DNA from: Treponema sp.
GTDB taxonomy: Bacteria; Spirochaetota; Spirochaetia; Treponematales; Treponemataceae
Assembly: GCA_016296655.1 (NCBI GenBank)
Contig: JAEDIW010000089.1
Location: 1-5,557, forward strand
Length of the DNA stretch: 5,557 bases
Direction: 5' to 3'
In this document: positions 1 through 4,474 of the stretch, piece after piece
How positions within the stretch are numbered: the stretch's first letter is position 1
Layout of the letters: the number at the start of each line of letters is the position of its first letter
The notes under the pieces: generated by a model
The model's input: only the letters and a program-made list of their open reading frames with translations
The model's database searches: none
Told to the model about the DNA's origin: nothing
Program-made: the position numbers and the translations under genes

Positions 1-60
1 TCAGTTCAGTTCAGTTCAGTTCAGTTCAGTTCAGTTCAGTTCAGTTCAGTTCAGTTCAGT
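1..60. repeat. Pentanucleotide tandem repeat (TCAGT)x12
   Basis: Twelve perfect copies of TCAGT fill the first 60 bases and end at the G of GAAGG. The array starts at the window edge, so the true copy number may be larger. Because the unit is five bases, gain or loss of a copy changes any reading frame through it and shifts the spacing of flanking sites by half a helical turn. All three + strand frames through the repeat are open (cyclic Ser-Val-Gln-Phe-Ser), while the - strand is closed by TGA in every copy. It lies about 125 bp upstream of the lipoprotein start. Confidence 0.95.
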
Positions 61-106
61 GAAGGGATAATTCCGTCTTTTTATAAATTCAGCACAGAAA
101 CAGAAG

Positions 107-154
107 GGCACCGGCCCATGCAGAATCATTTTTGCGTGGGTGCGGTGCCTTTTT
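107..154 (+). terminator. Rho-independent terminator-like hairpin before the lipoprotein gene
   Basis: A strong imperfect stem pairs 107-121 (GGCACCG then CCCATGC) with 134-149 (GCGTGGG then CGGTGCC), leaving a 12-base loop and a small internal bulge. Five T residues follow at 150-154. It probably ends transcription from a gene left of the window. Because it sits in the lipoprotein leader it could also act as an attenuator, but no alternative antiterminator pairing was found by eye. Confidence 0.6.
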
Positions 155-185
155 GCGTTTGGATAAATAAACAGGAGAAGAAAAA

Positions 186-1391
186 ATGAGAAGATTCTTT
201 GGGGCTTTCGCGTTTACTTTGTGCGCGGCACTGACAATGAGCTTTGCTTCCTGCTCATTAGGAAGCAGTGATTCCGAAGGAAATCCAGGGACCACAACTA
301 TAACCACTGGAAATCCAGCTGACTCATCAGGAAGCGGTGATTCTGAAGAAAATCCAGAGACCACAGATGTAACGACAGAAAGTCCAGAAACATCGGGCGA
401 AACGCCAACTGTAGCGACTTACACTGTGACCTTCGACAGCGACGGCGGAAGCGAAGTCGCAAGCCAAACAGTGGAAAGCGGCAAGACAGCCACCAAACCC
501 GCCGACCCCACAAAATCGGGAGAGAAGACGTCGTATGTATTCCTGGGTTGGTACAATGGCGACTCGGCCTTTGACTTTGCAAGTGCAATTAAATCGAACG
601 TTACGCTCAAAGCAAAATGGCTTGAAGGCTTTGTAAAAGTAACCGGCACTACAATAACAGGCAACGAAAACTGGGGGCCTGCATCAGAGGTTTTCGTAAG
701 CGGAAGAAGCCTTACCATCGGCGACCTGTATGTGTGCGACCACGAAGTGACACAGGCAGAATACGAAAAATACTGCAAATATGGTTCTGATTATAGTCCA
801 AGTGATGAATACGGAATGGGCGACAACTACCCTGCATATTTTGTTAACTGGTATGATGCAATAGTCTACTGTAACCTGCGTTCTATTGATGAAGGATTAA
901 CCCCTGTTTACGTACTGGAATATGAAACTGACCCAAGAAAATGGAGTGGCATTGTAAGCACTACCACAGGTGATGTTACAAAATACTGTGGTCCAGTTGC
1001 ACATAAAGACACGTGGGACAACGTCACTTTTGATACTTCAGCCAACGGCTACCGTCTACCAACAGAAGCAGAATGGGAGTATATTGCAAGGGAAAGAAAA
1101 ACAATTGGCACACCTTATAGTGGAAGCAAAACTATCGATGATGTTGCCTGGTATGAAAGTAACAGCGCGAACAAATCACACGAAGTAAAAACTGATAAAG
1201 TTACTGGCACAGACAGTGCAAACGCCCTGGGCATTTACGACATGAGCGGAAACGTATGGGAATGGTGCTGGGACTGGTATAATTATATTTATAAATCTAC
1301 CGGGGAGACTGGGGCGGCTCATGGAGTATCAGGCAAAAAAAATCGCGTACAGCGCGGTGGCCTTGGTACTCTAGAGTTGAAAACTGTATAG
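186..1391 (+). CDS. SUMF1/FGE-sulfatase-domain lipoprotein with InlB-type repeat, C-terminus lost by frameshift
   Basis: Predicted exported lipoprotein of 401 residues. A basic start (MRRFF) and hydrophobic stretch lead to a relaxed lipobox F-A-S-C with Cys23 as the lipidated residue. Residues 24-78 are a Ser/Thr/Pro/Glu-rich linker containing a repeat. Residues 79-145 match an InlB B-repeat (Listeria-Bacteroides repeat): TVTFDSDGG, then FLGWYNG, then LKAKW. Residues 150-392 are a formylglycine-generating-enzyme-like domain with VCDHEVTQAEY, NWYDAIVYCN, GYRLPTEAEWEY, MSGNVWEWCWDWY and RVQRGG. The ATG is preceded by AGGAG at 173-177 with 8-base spacing. After Gly392 the frame is lost: the last nine residues are out of frame and the expected C-terminus lies in another frame to 1486. 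Restoring one base near 1362 gives about 433 residues. A binding or surface role is more likely than sulfatase activation; the ligand is unknown. Confidence 0.85.
   Translation: MRRFFGAFAFTLCAALTMSFASCSLGSSDSEGNPGTTTITTGNPADSSGSGDSEENPETTDVTTESPETSGETPTVATYTVTFDSDGGSEVASQTVESGKTATKPADPTKSGEKTSYVFLGWYNGDSAFDFASAIKSNVTLKAKWLEGFVKVTGTTITGNENWGPASEVFVSGRSLTIGDLYVCDHEVTQAEYEKYCKYGSDYSPSDEYGMGDNYPAYFVNWYDAIVYCNLRSIDEGLTPVYVLEYETDPRKWSGIVSTTTGDVTKYCGPVAHKDTWDNVTFDTSANGYRLPTEAEWEYIARERKTIGTPYSGSKTIDDVAWYESNSANKSHEVKTDKVTGTDSANALGIYDMSGNVWEWCWDWYNYIYKSTGETGAAHGVSGKKNRVQRGGLGTLELKTV
261..376 (+). repeat. Imperfect 69-nt-period repeat in the lipoprotein linker
   Basis: Bases 261-307 and 330-376 are direct repeats of 47 nt with about eight mismatches, offset by 69 nt (23 codons), so the frame is kept. 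Both copies begin GGAAGC.GTGATTC and encode a GSxDSExNPxTT pattern. This is an internal duplication in the low-complexity spacer between the lipidated Cys and the InlB-type repeat, and it would alter how far the domain stands off the membrane. Confidence 0.8.
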
Positions 1392-1486
1392 TCTCGTACC
1401 GTTACTCCGCTTTCGTAAGCAACCATTATATCGCAGGAGGCCCCAAGGGCTACTTTGGCTTCCGTGTTGTTCGCAATGCGGAATAA
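1362..1486 (+). pseudogene. Detached C-terminal end of the SUMF1 lipoprotein (-1 frame)
   Basis: From about 1364 the frame offset from the upstream CDS reads W-Y-S-R-V-E-N-C-I-V-S-Y-R-Y and ends G-Y-F-G-F-R-V-V-R-N-A-E, then TAA at 1484-1486. This is the conserved closing segment of SUMF1-type domains (RGGSW, then a Cys and YRY, then GFRxV). The join with RGG at 1353-1361 lacks one base: GGT GGC then CTTGG, where GGT GGC NCT TGG is expected. The A8 run at 1335-1342 is not the cause, because the frame after it is still correct. In the restored protein the Cys of ENCIV aligns, from memory of human SUMF1, with Cys341, while the Cys336 position is Ser. Confidence 0.8.
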
Positions 1487-1501
1487 AATCAGCATACTTT
1501 T

Positions 1502-1537
1502 GCGGGGATATGGCAAAAGAGCAATCCCCGCTATTTA
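1502..1537 (+). terminator. Hairpin after the lipoprotein gene
   Basis: GCGGGGAT (1502-1509) pairs perfectly with ATCCCCGC (1524-1531) around a 14-base loop, followed by the weak T-rich tail TATTTA. It starts 15 bases after the restored stop at 1486, fitting the end of the full-length lipoprotein gene and not the early stop at 1391. The poor T-tract may allow read-through into the next gene. Confidence 0.5.
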
Positions 1538-1557
1538 CTTTGTCAAGGAAATAAAAA

Positions 1558-2124
1558 ATGGCAAATAAGAAAAATGAAGATAACTATATTCATGCGGACA
1601 CACCCGCAAAATGGATAAAAAATTCTATTGATGAAAATTTGAAAGATGAAGGATTTCGAAAAATCCTAAACTTTTTTGTGATTTTTACCCCGTGTAAAGA
1701 ACTCTCGGAAAGGGCAAAATCTCTTGAAGATGTGCATGGGTGGAATAACACATATACATTGAAAAAAGCAATGAGAATTGCTCCGCAAAAAGAAAGTATA
1801 TTTGCTTTTGGCGAAAAATGGGAAGAAATGAAAGATGTCCTGATTGAAACACAGTTAGTTTCAAATTTTCCTTTGGATAACGAAAACGAGAGGGGATGTT
1901 TTTATAAAAAAAGCAATCAAAATCAACTTGAATGCATTTTTTACCACATCCGCAATTGTTTCGCTCATGGAAGATTCGACATTATCAAAAAAAAAGATGA
2001 TTGGATAATCTGTATGGAAGATTTTGGTCAAAAACACAGACTCTCCGCCCGCATGATTCTCAAGAAAAGCACCCTGCTCAAATGGATAGAAATCATCGAA
2101 GGCGGCGAAAAAGCTTTTAGCTAG
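1558..2124 (+). CDS. Small protein with HEPN-type RNxxxH motif
   Basis: A soluble 188-residue protein with no signal peptide or membrane segment. AAGGAA at 1545-1550 precedes the ATG by about 8 bases. The informative segment is residues 129-141, YHIRNCFAHGRFD, with Arg132, Asn133 and His137 forming the R-N-x3-H signature of HEPN domains, many of which are metal-independent RNases in toxin-antitoxin, abortive-infection and CRISPR effectors. The motif sits in a predicted helix, followed by a C-terminal helical segment (residues 163-181), as in small all-alpha HEPN proteins. No MNT nucleotidyltransferase or other antitoxin lies beside it: the preceding gene is a lipoprotein and a terminator follows. 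The HEPN call rests on this motif and general build; RNase or toxin activity is inference. Confidence 0.75.
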   Translation: MANKKNEDNYIHADTPAKWIKNSIDENLKDEGFRKILNFFVIFTPCKELSERAKSLEDVHGWNNTYTLKKAMRIAPQKESIFAFGEKWEEMKDVLIETQLVSNFPLDNENERGCFYKKSNQNQLECIFYHIRNCFAHGRFDIIKKKDDWIICMEDFGQKHRLSARMILKKSTLLKWIEIIEGGEKAFS

Positions 2125-2163
2125 CGGAAACTGTAACCCCTATTCCCCGAAAAGGTGATTTCT

Positions 2164-2196
2164 AAGGCGAATTTTTCTTCAAGAGTTCGCCTTTTT
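2164..2196 (+). terminator. Terminator of the HEPN-like gene
   Basis: AAGGCGAA (2164-2171) pairs perfectly with TTCGCCTT (2186-2193) around a 14-base loop, and the T-tract runs 2192-2196. It lies 40 bases after the stop codon, the usual place for an intrinsic terminator. Confidence 0.8.
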
Positions 2197-2243
2197 GTTG
2201 AGGAGTAGCAGAGCGGTAGGGGCAAAAATTCATCTCTCAAATC

Positions 2244-2640
2244 TCACGAAATCGGAACCGTGGCAGTCGCCTCCCACTTTCCGCCGTTCCGCTCGAACAC
2301 CGTTATTCCGTCGACGGGGAATTCCTCGCGCAAGCCCATCCCGTTCAGCGCCTCGAGCGCTTTCGTCGATGCACCTTCCGGAATGTCCCGGTTCGCAACC
2401 GTCGATTTTCGCCGCAAAGCCGAGCCCTTTCGTCGCGACGGTATCAGCAATCGCCTCCGCGATGTCGGATGTCGAATACTCTTTTGGAAGGCGGAACGGC
2501 GGGACGAGCGTGACGTGGACAGGAGTCCCGTATCCCGATTTGCAGCCGTAGGATTCGCGCATGTAGCGCTGGCAATCCTCAAGCATAAGCGTTATGTCTT
2601 CTGGAAGCAGCACGCCGATAAAATGCGTCTGCTCGGGAAA
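2244..2640 (-). pseudogene. 2H phosphoesterase (LigT/2'-5' RNA ligase-like) pseudogene
   Basis: Reading the - strand from about 2631, one frame gives QTHFIGVLLPEDITLML and GTPVHVTLVPPFRLP, the first HxTx signature (His codon 2515-2517) of the 2H phosphoesterase superfamily, and continues to AAKIDG. Near 2395-2405 the homology jumps to another frame giving TVANRDIPEG, ITVFERNGGKWEA and VPIS, then TGA at 2244-2246; this is the second half of the same fold. About 50 residues are missing between the halves, and the second His of the expected HVTVANRD is gone (the sequence reads KSTVANRD). The pieces total about 130 residues against the roughly 180 usual for the family. No convincing ATG or ribosome site precedes it; a GTG lies at 2611-2613. 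An inactive remnant, markedly richer in G+C than the genes to its right. Confidence 0.75.
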
Positions 2641-2651
2641 AGTGTTTCTCT

Positions 2652-2806
2652 TTATTTTTTTGTTCGGCAGTTTTCTGCAGATACCGCTGCGAATTTGTGC
2701 GGGGAAAAAGCGCTTTTCCCCTGCTTTTTTAATGCGGAACGGATTTCAAGCCTTACTCCATGTCAAAATCCTTTACGAGCTCGAAAATCTCGCCATCGGA
2801 CGGCAT
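2652..2806 (-). pseudogene. Possible small gene split by a frameshift, upstream of the 2H pseudogene
   Basis: On the - strand, ATG at 2806-2804 opens MPSDGEIFELVKDFDME followed by TAA (2755-2753). The frame reached by adding one base there reads RLEIRSALKKQGKS, then AFSPHKFAAVSAENCRTKK, and stops with TAA at 2654-2652. Joined, they would make a charged protein of about 51 residues ending just before the 2H remnant. Support comes from an extended -10 promoter 35 bases upstream of the ATG and GGA a few bases before it. I do not recognise the family. Against it: it is short, needs a frame correction, and its second half overlaps a hairpin that looks like a + strand terminator. Confidence 0.3.
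2699..2730 (+). terminator. Strong + strand terminator-like hairpin without an obvious gene
   Basis: GGGGAAAA (2701-2708) pairs with TTTTCCCC (2714-2721) around a five-base loop; the flanking GC (2699-2700) and GC (2723-2724) extend the stem past a one-base bulge. T6 follows at 2725-2730. By form it terminates + strand transcription, yet no + strand gene is visible between 2196 and 2699. It may back up the terminator at 2164-2196, or be fortuitous within the split small ORF on the other strand. Confidence 0.45.
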
Positions 2807-2840
2807 TTTTTTCCGGTTCGAGGTTTCCGAACAGGTGTTT

Positions 2841-2849
2841 ATTATAACA
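2841..2849 (-). promoter_or_regulatory. Extended -10 promoter firing toward the split small ORF
   Basis: On the - strand this reads TGTTATAAT, a consensus TATAAT with the extended -10 TG dinucleotide. No good -35 hexamer lies 16-18 bases upstream, which an extended -10 can tolerate. It is inside the inverted repeat GTGTT (2835-2839) / AACAC (2846-2850), which could bind a regulator. Transcription would begin about 28 bases before the ATG at 2806. Confidence 0.4.
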
Positions 2850-2973
2850 CGGTTTCGCGGCAAACACGGGAAAATGCGATGGATGCCGAAACATAAACCT
2901 GGCGGAAGTGTTCTGTGCAATTACCTGTGGTTTTGTATAAGCCGTAGTTTTTCTCCTAAAAAAAGTTTTATTT

Positions 2974-2988
2974 GTAATCAACGATTAC
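2974..2988. promoter_or_regulatory. Perfect dyad upstream of the XRE gene, possible operator
   Basis: GTAATC (2974-2979) and GATTAC (2983-2988) form a perfect inverted repeat around AAC. There is no T-tract, so a DNA-binding site is more likely than a terminator. It lies 115 bp before the XRE start, in an AT-rich intergenic region between divergently oriented units. Confidence 0.35.
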
Positions 2989-3011
2989 GGACTAAGGTAA
3001 AAATATCTCTA

Positions 3012-3039
3012 ACTTTAGACAAATATTACTGTACTTTAG
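3012..3039. repeat. ACTTTAG direct repeats 21 bp apart, possible autoregulatory operators
   Basis: ACTTTAG occurs at 3012-3018 and 3033-3039, exactly 21 bp apart (two helical turns, same DNA face). The second lies inside the short palindrome TACT-TT-AGTA (3032-3041). They fall just upstream of the likely XRE promoter, where XRE-family repressors often bind their own operators. In such AT-rich DNA some of this may be chance. Confidence 0.3.
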
Positions 3040-3044
3040 TATTT

Positions 3045-3073
3045 TTTAGTTTGTCAACGAATTTTTATATCAT
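3045..3073 (+). promoter_or_regulatory. Possible promoter of the XRE gene
   Basis: TATCAT (3068-3073) matches the -10 consensus at 5 of 6 positions and sits 17 bp after TTTAGT (3045-3050), a poor -35. A better -35, TTGTCA (3051-3056, 5 of 6), has no good -10 at the right distance. Transcription would start near 3080, about 23 bases before the ATG. Confidence 0.3.
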
Positions 3074-3102
3074 CGTAAAACAGAAATTGACAGAGAAAAG
3101 AT

Positions 3103-3381
3103 ATGCTTAGCGAACAGATTAAGAATTTAAGAACAGCAAAAGAAATAAATCAGGTTGAACTTGCAAAATGTTTAGGCGTAACAAAGCAAAGTGTTTCTAA
3201 CTGGGAAAATGAAAACATTATGCCTTCTATAGATATGCTGATTAAAATTGCTGAATATTTTGGAGTAACTACAGACTTTCTTCTGGGACTTTCAGAAAAT
3301 CATACTTTAAATACTACAGAATTGAGTGAGACTCAAATTTCACATATTCAGACATTAATTGATGACATCAGAGGGAAATAG
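3103..3381 (+). CDS. XRE-family (Cro/CI-type) HTH transcriptional regulator
   Basis: A 92-residue DNA-binding protein. Residues 3-61 form an HTH_3/XRE domain: LRTAKEINQVELAKCLGV, then TKQSVSNWENE as turn and recognition helix (residues 27-37), then the typical MPSIDMLIKIAEYFGVTTDFLLGL. Residues 62-92 are a short Thr- and Ile-rich tail, possibly for dimer formation, with no metallopeptidase or other sensor domain. The ATG follows a purine-rich GAGAAAAG, a weak ribosome site. It stands alone between an AT-rich leader with dyads and its own terminator, so autoregulation is plausible; target genes cannot be told from the sequence. Such stand-alone regulators occur as phage or plasmid repressors, antitoxins and housekeeping regulators. 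No partner toxin lies downstream. Confidence 0.9.
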   Translation: MLSEQIKNLRTAKEINQVELAKCLGVTKQSVSNWENENIMPSIDMLIKIAEYFGVTTDFLLGLSENHTLNTTELSETQISHIQTLIDDIRGK

Positions 3382-3450
3382 AAACCTCAAATAGGCAAAA
3401 ACAAAAATCTATCACACATAAAATAAACACTTCGCTTAAATTGAAGACAG

Positions 3451-3472
3451 AGGGGGACATTCCCCTTTTTTT
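3451..3472 (+). terminator. Terminator of the XRE gene
   Basis: GGGGA (3453-3457) pairs with TCCCC (3461-3465) around CAT; A3451-T3467 and G3452-T3466 can extend the stem, and the T7 tract runs 3466-3472. It lies 70 bases after the XRE stop and overlaps the apparent sfsA promoter. Confidence 0.75.
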
Positions 3473-3482
3473 CCTGTAAAAT
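3454..3482 (+). promoter_or_regulatory. Apparent sfsA promoter with start site at the initiation codon
   Basis: GGGACA (3454-3459, 4 of 6 to TTGACA) and TAAAAT (3477-3482, 5 of 6 to TATAAT) are separated by exactly 17 bp. Transcription 6-7 bases after the -10 would start at about 3489, the A of the sfsA ATG. No Shine-Dalgarno sequence is present before that ATG, consistent with a leaderless mRNA. Confidence 0.45.
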
Positions 3483-3488
3483 ACCCCT

Positions 3489-4229
3489 ATGCGTTACGAA
3501 AAAATTGTTAAAGGAATTTTTAAAGACCGATCAAACCGTTTTATTGCCCATGTAGAAATCGAAGGAAAGCTGGAAACTGTCCATGTAAAAAATACAGGTC
3601 GCTGTAAAGAACTTTTGATTCCCGGCTGCACAGTAATTCTTGAAGAATTTCGTAACCGGCAAGGCTTCGAAAACCGAAAGACAAAATTTGACTTGATTGC
3701 AGTTTACAAAAATCTTGATCAAATTCACCCGCTTTATAAAAACCACAATTTCCTTCTCATAAATATGGATAGCCAGGCACCAAACAAAGTTGTAGCAGAA
3801 TGGCTGGCACTTCAAGACTATGATTTTATAAAACCAGAATTCACATACGGAAATTCCCGAGTAGATTTTTATATGGAAAAAAAGACCACCGCCTCAGAAG
3901 AACAAAAAGCTGCAACTTATCAAAAATTTCTTATGGAAGTAAAAGGCTGCACCTTAGAAAAAAATGGCATCGGATATTTTCCTGATGCTCCAACAGAACG
4001 AGGCGTAAAACATCTTAAAGAACTTGCAGCCGCAGTGGAGCATGGATATAAGTGCTATCTGGCTTTTGTAATTCAAGTTCCCGGAGTAAAAACAGTTTTA
4101 CCAAACATAGAAACCCATCCGGAATTTGGACAGGCCCTGAAAGAAGCAAAAAAAGCTGGAGTGGAAGTTTTGTTTTTACAGTGCATCGTAAATGAAGATG
4201 AACTGAAGATTGATAGTGTATACAAATGA
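3489..4229 (+). CDS. sfsA: SfsA family DNA/RNA nuclease (sugar fermentation stimulation protein)
   Basis: Complete at 246 residues, close to the family norm of about 230-240. The N-terminal OB-like part carries RFIAHVEIEGK (residues 17-27) and HVKNTGRCKELLIPG (32-46), the NTGR signature. The C-terminal part shows NSRVDF with Asp126, FLMEVKG with Glu150 and Lys152 (an ExK pair as in PD-(D/E)XK nucleases), and FPDAPTERGVKHLKEL (164-179), the most conserved family block. SfsA was named for enhancing maltose metabolism in Escherichia coli; later work treats the family as nucleases, so its cellular role remains open. Residues 131-145, with EKKTTASEEQK, look like a small surface insertion. Start choice: the ATG has no ribosome site but fits the family N-terminus. 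It converges on gpmI and is probably its own transcription unit. Confidence 0.95.
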   Translation: MRYEKIVKGIFKDRSNRFIAHVEIEGKLETVHVKNTGRCKELLIPGCTVILEEFRNRQGFENRKTKFDLIAVYKNLDQIHPLYKNHNFLLINMDSQAPNKVVAEWLALQDYDFIKPEFTYGNSRVDFYMEKKTTASEEQKAATYQKFLMEVKGCTLEKNGIGYFPDAPTERGVKHLKELAAAVEHGYKCYLAFVIQVPGVKTVLPNIETHPEFGQALKEAKKAGVEVLFLQCIVNEDELKIDSVYK

Positions 4230-4247
4230 ACACTTGTATTTCAGAGT

Positions 4248-4282
4248 AAAAAAAACGCCCGCCCTCAAAACGAGAACGAGCG
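4248..4282 (-). terminator. Minus-strand terminator, probably the original gpmI terminator
   Basis: Read on the - strand, an 11-base arm starting CGCTCG (4282-4272) pairs with an arm ending GGGCG (4266-4256) around GTTTT. Three of the 11 pairs are G-U, which form only in - strand RNA; in + strand RNA the same positions are C-A mismatches. Eight T residues follow (A8 at 4248-4255 on the + strand). This direction serves gpmI, not sfsA. It lies about 330 bp beyond the present gpmI stop but only 60 bp beyond the stop of the gpmI 3'-end remnant. Confidence 0.75.
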
Positions 4283-4285
4283 CGT

Positions 4286-4333
4286 GTCGCAACCTGCGGT
4301 TGCTTACCTTAAGTTTTGGGCAAGTCAAAACTT
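4286..4333. repeat. Two-hairpin repeat, unit 1
   Basis: GTCGCA at 4286 opens the unit. Hairpin A is GCAACC (4289-4294), TGC loop, GGTTGC (4298-4303), followed by TTACC. Hairpin B is AAGTTTTG (4311-4318), seven-base loop, CAAAACTT (4326-4333). The frame GTCGCA-stem-TGCTTACC and the AGTTTTG/CAAAACT core are shared with unit 3, while the stem bases differ with compensation. The similarity continues through TGCA...TTATTT to about 4355, running into the gpmI remnant. Confidence 0.75.
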
Positions 4334-4341
4334 GTGCAAGA

Positions 4342-4392
4342 TTATTTTAAATTAATTAAACTTTTATCGTAATCTGTTGGTGGAACAAATGT
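4342..4392 (-). pseudogene. Remnant of a second gpmI 3' end
   Basis: On the - strand, 4383-4342 reads PPTDYDKSLINLK and TAA, against EPTDYDKSLINWK and TAG in the live gpmI at 4614-4655. From the shared Pro to the final Lys, 11 of 12 residues agree, and six of those 11 codons differ only at the third base (for example CCA/CCT, GAT/GAC, AAA/AAG, ATT/ATC). This pattern means both copies diverged while translated. The frame may extend to 4392 (T-F-V), where repeat unit 2 begins abruptly. Nothing else of the gene remains here. Confidence 0.75.
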
Positions 4393-4419
4393 CGCAAGCC
4401 GATTCTCGGCTTGCTTACC
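4391..4419. repeat. Two-hairpin repeat, unit 2 (first hairpin)
   Basis: GTCGCA at 4391 begins the unit. Its hairpin A is a perfect 9-bp stem, GCAAGCCGA (4394-4402), TTC loop, TCGGCTTGC (4406-4414), followed by TTACC at 4415-4419. The GAGTTT start of hairpin B follows, but the second arm is not preserved: the sequence diverges to CGCTTTGGTCGCAAGG. This unit abuts the gpmI remnant directly. Confidence 0.7.
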
Positions 4420-4447
4420 GAGTTTCGCTTTGGTCGCAAGGCTCCCA

Positions 4448-4465
4448 TTTTTGCATCCGCAAAAA
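4448..4465. repeat. Perfect hairpin TTTTTGC / GCAAAAA
   Basis: TTTTTGC (4448-4454) and GCAAAAA (4459-4465) pair perfectly around ATCC. It lies between units 2 and 3, where hairpin B of unit 2 would be expected, and has no T-tract of its own. It may be a substituted second hairpin or part of the same structured element. Confidence 0.5.
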
Positions 4466-4474
4466 CCAGCAAAA

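Noticed and set aside
1..189. Open + strand frame from the window edge through the TCAGT array to a TGA overlapping the lipoprotein ATG (ATGA).
   Set aside because: It runs through the terminator hairpin and the ribosome binding site, has no start in the window, and the sequence after the repeat looks non-coding. About 42 stop-free codons can occur by chance.
1335..1342. A8 run as the site of the lipoprotein frameshift.
   Set aside because: The conserved NRVQRGG after the run is still in the original frame, so the break lies later, at 1361-1364.
2205..2250. tRNA-like D-arm: TAGCAGAGCGGTAGGGGC at about 2207-2224.
   Set aside because: No anticodon arm, T-arm motif or matching acceptor stem follows, so it is not a tRNA gene.
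2195..2847. Two overlapping + strand open frames across the G+C-rich block.
   Set aside because: They are antisense to the recognisable 2H phosphoesterase halves, rich in Arg/Ser/Pro, lack ribosome sites and resemble no known domain.
4220..4239. ATACAA/TTGTAT hairpin at the sfsA stop codon as its terminator.
   Set aside because: It is weak and A+T-rich with only a three-base T stretch, and it overlaps the stop codon. sfsA termination is left unassigned.
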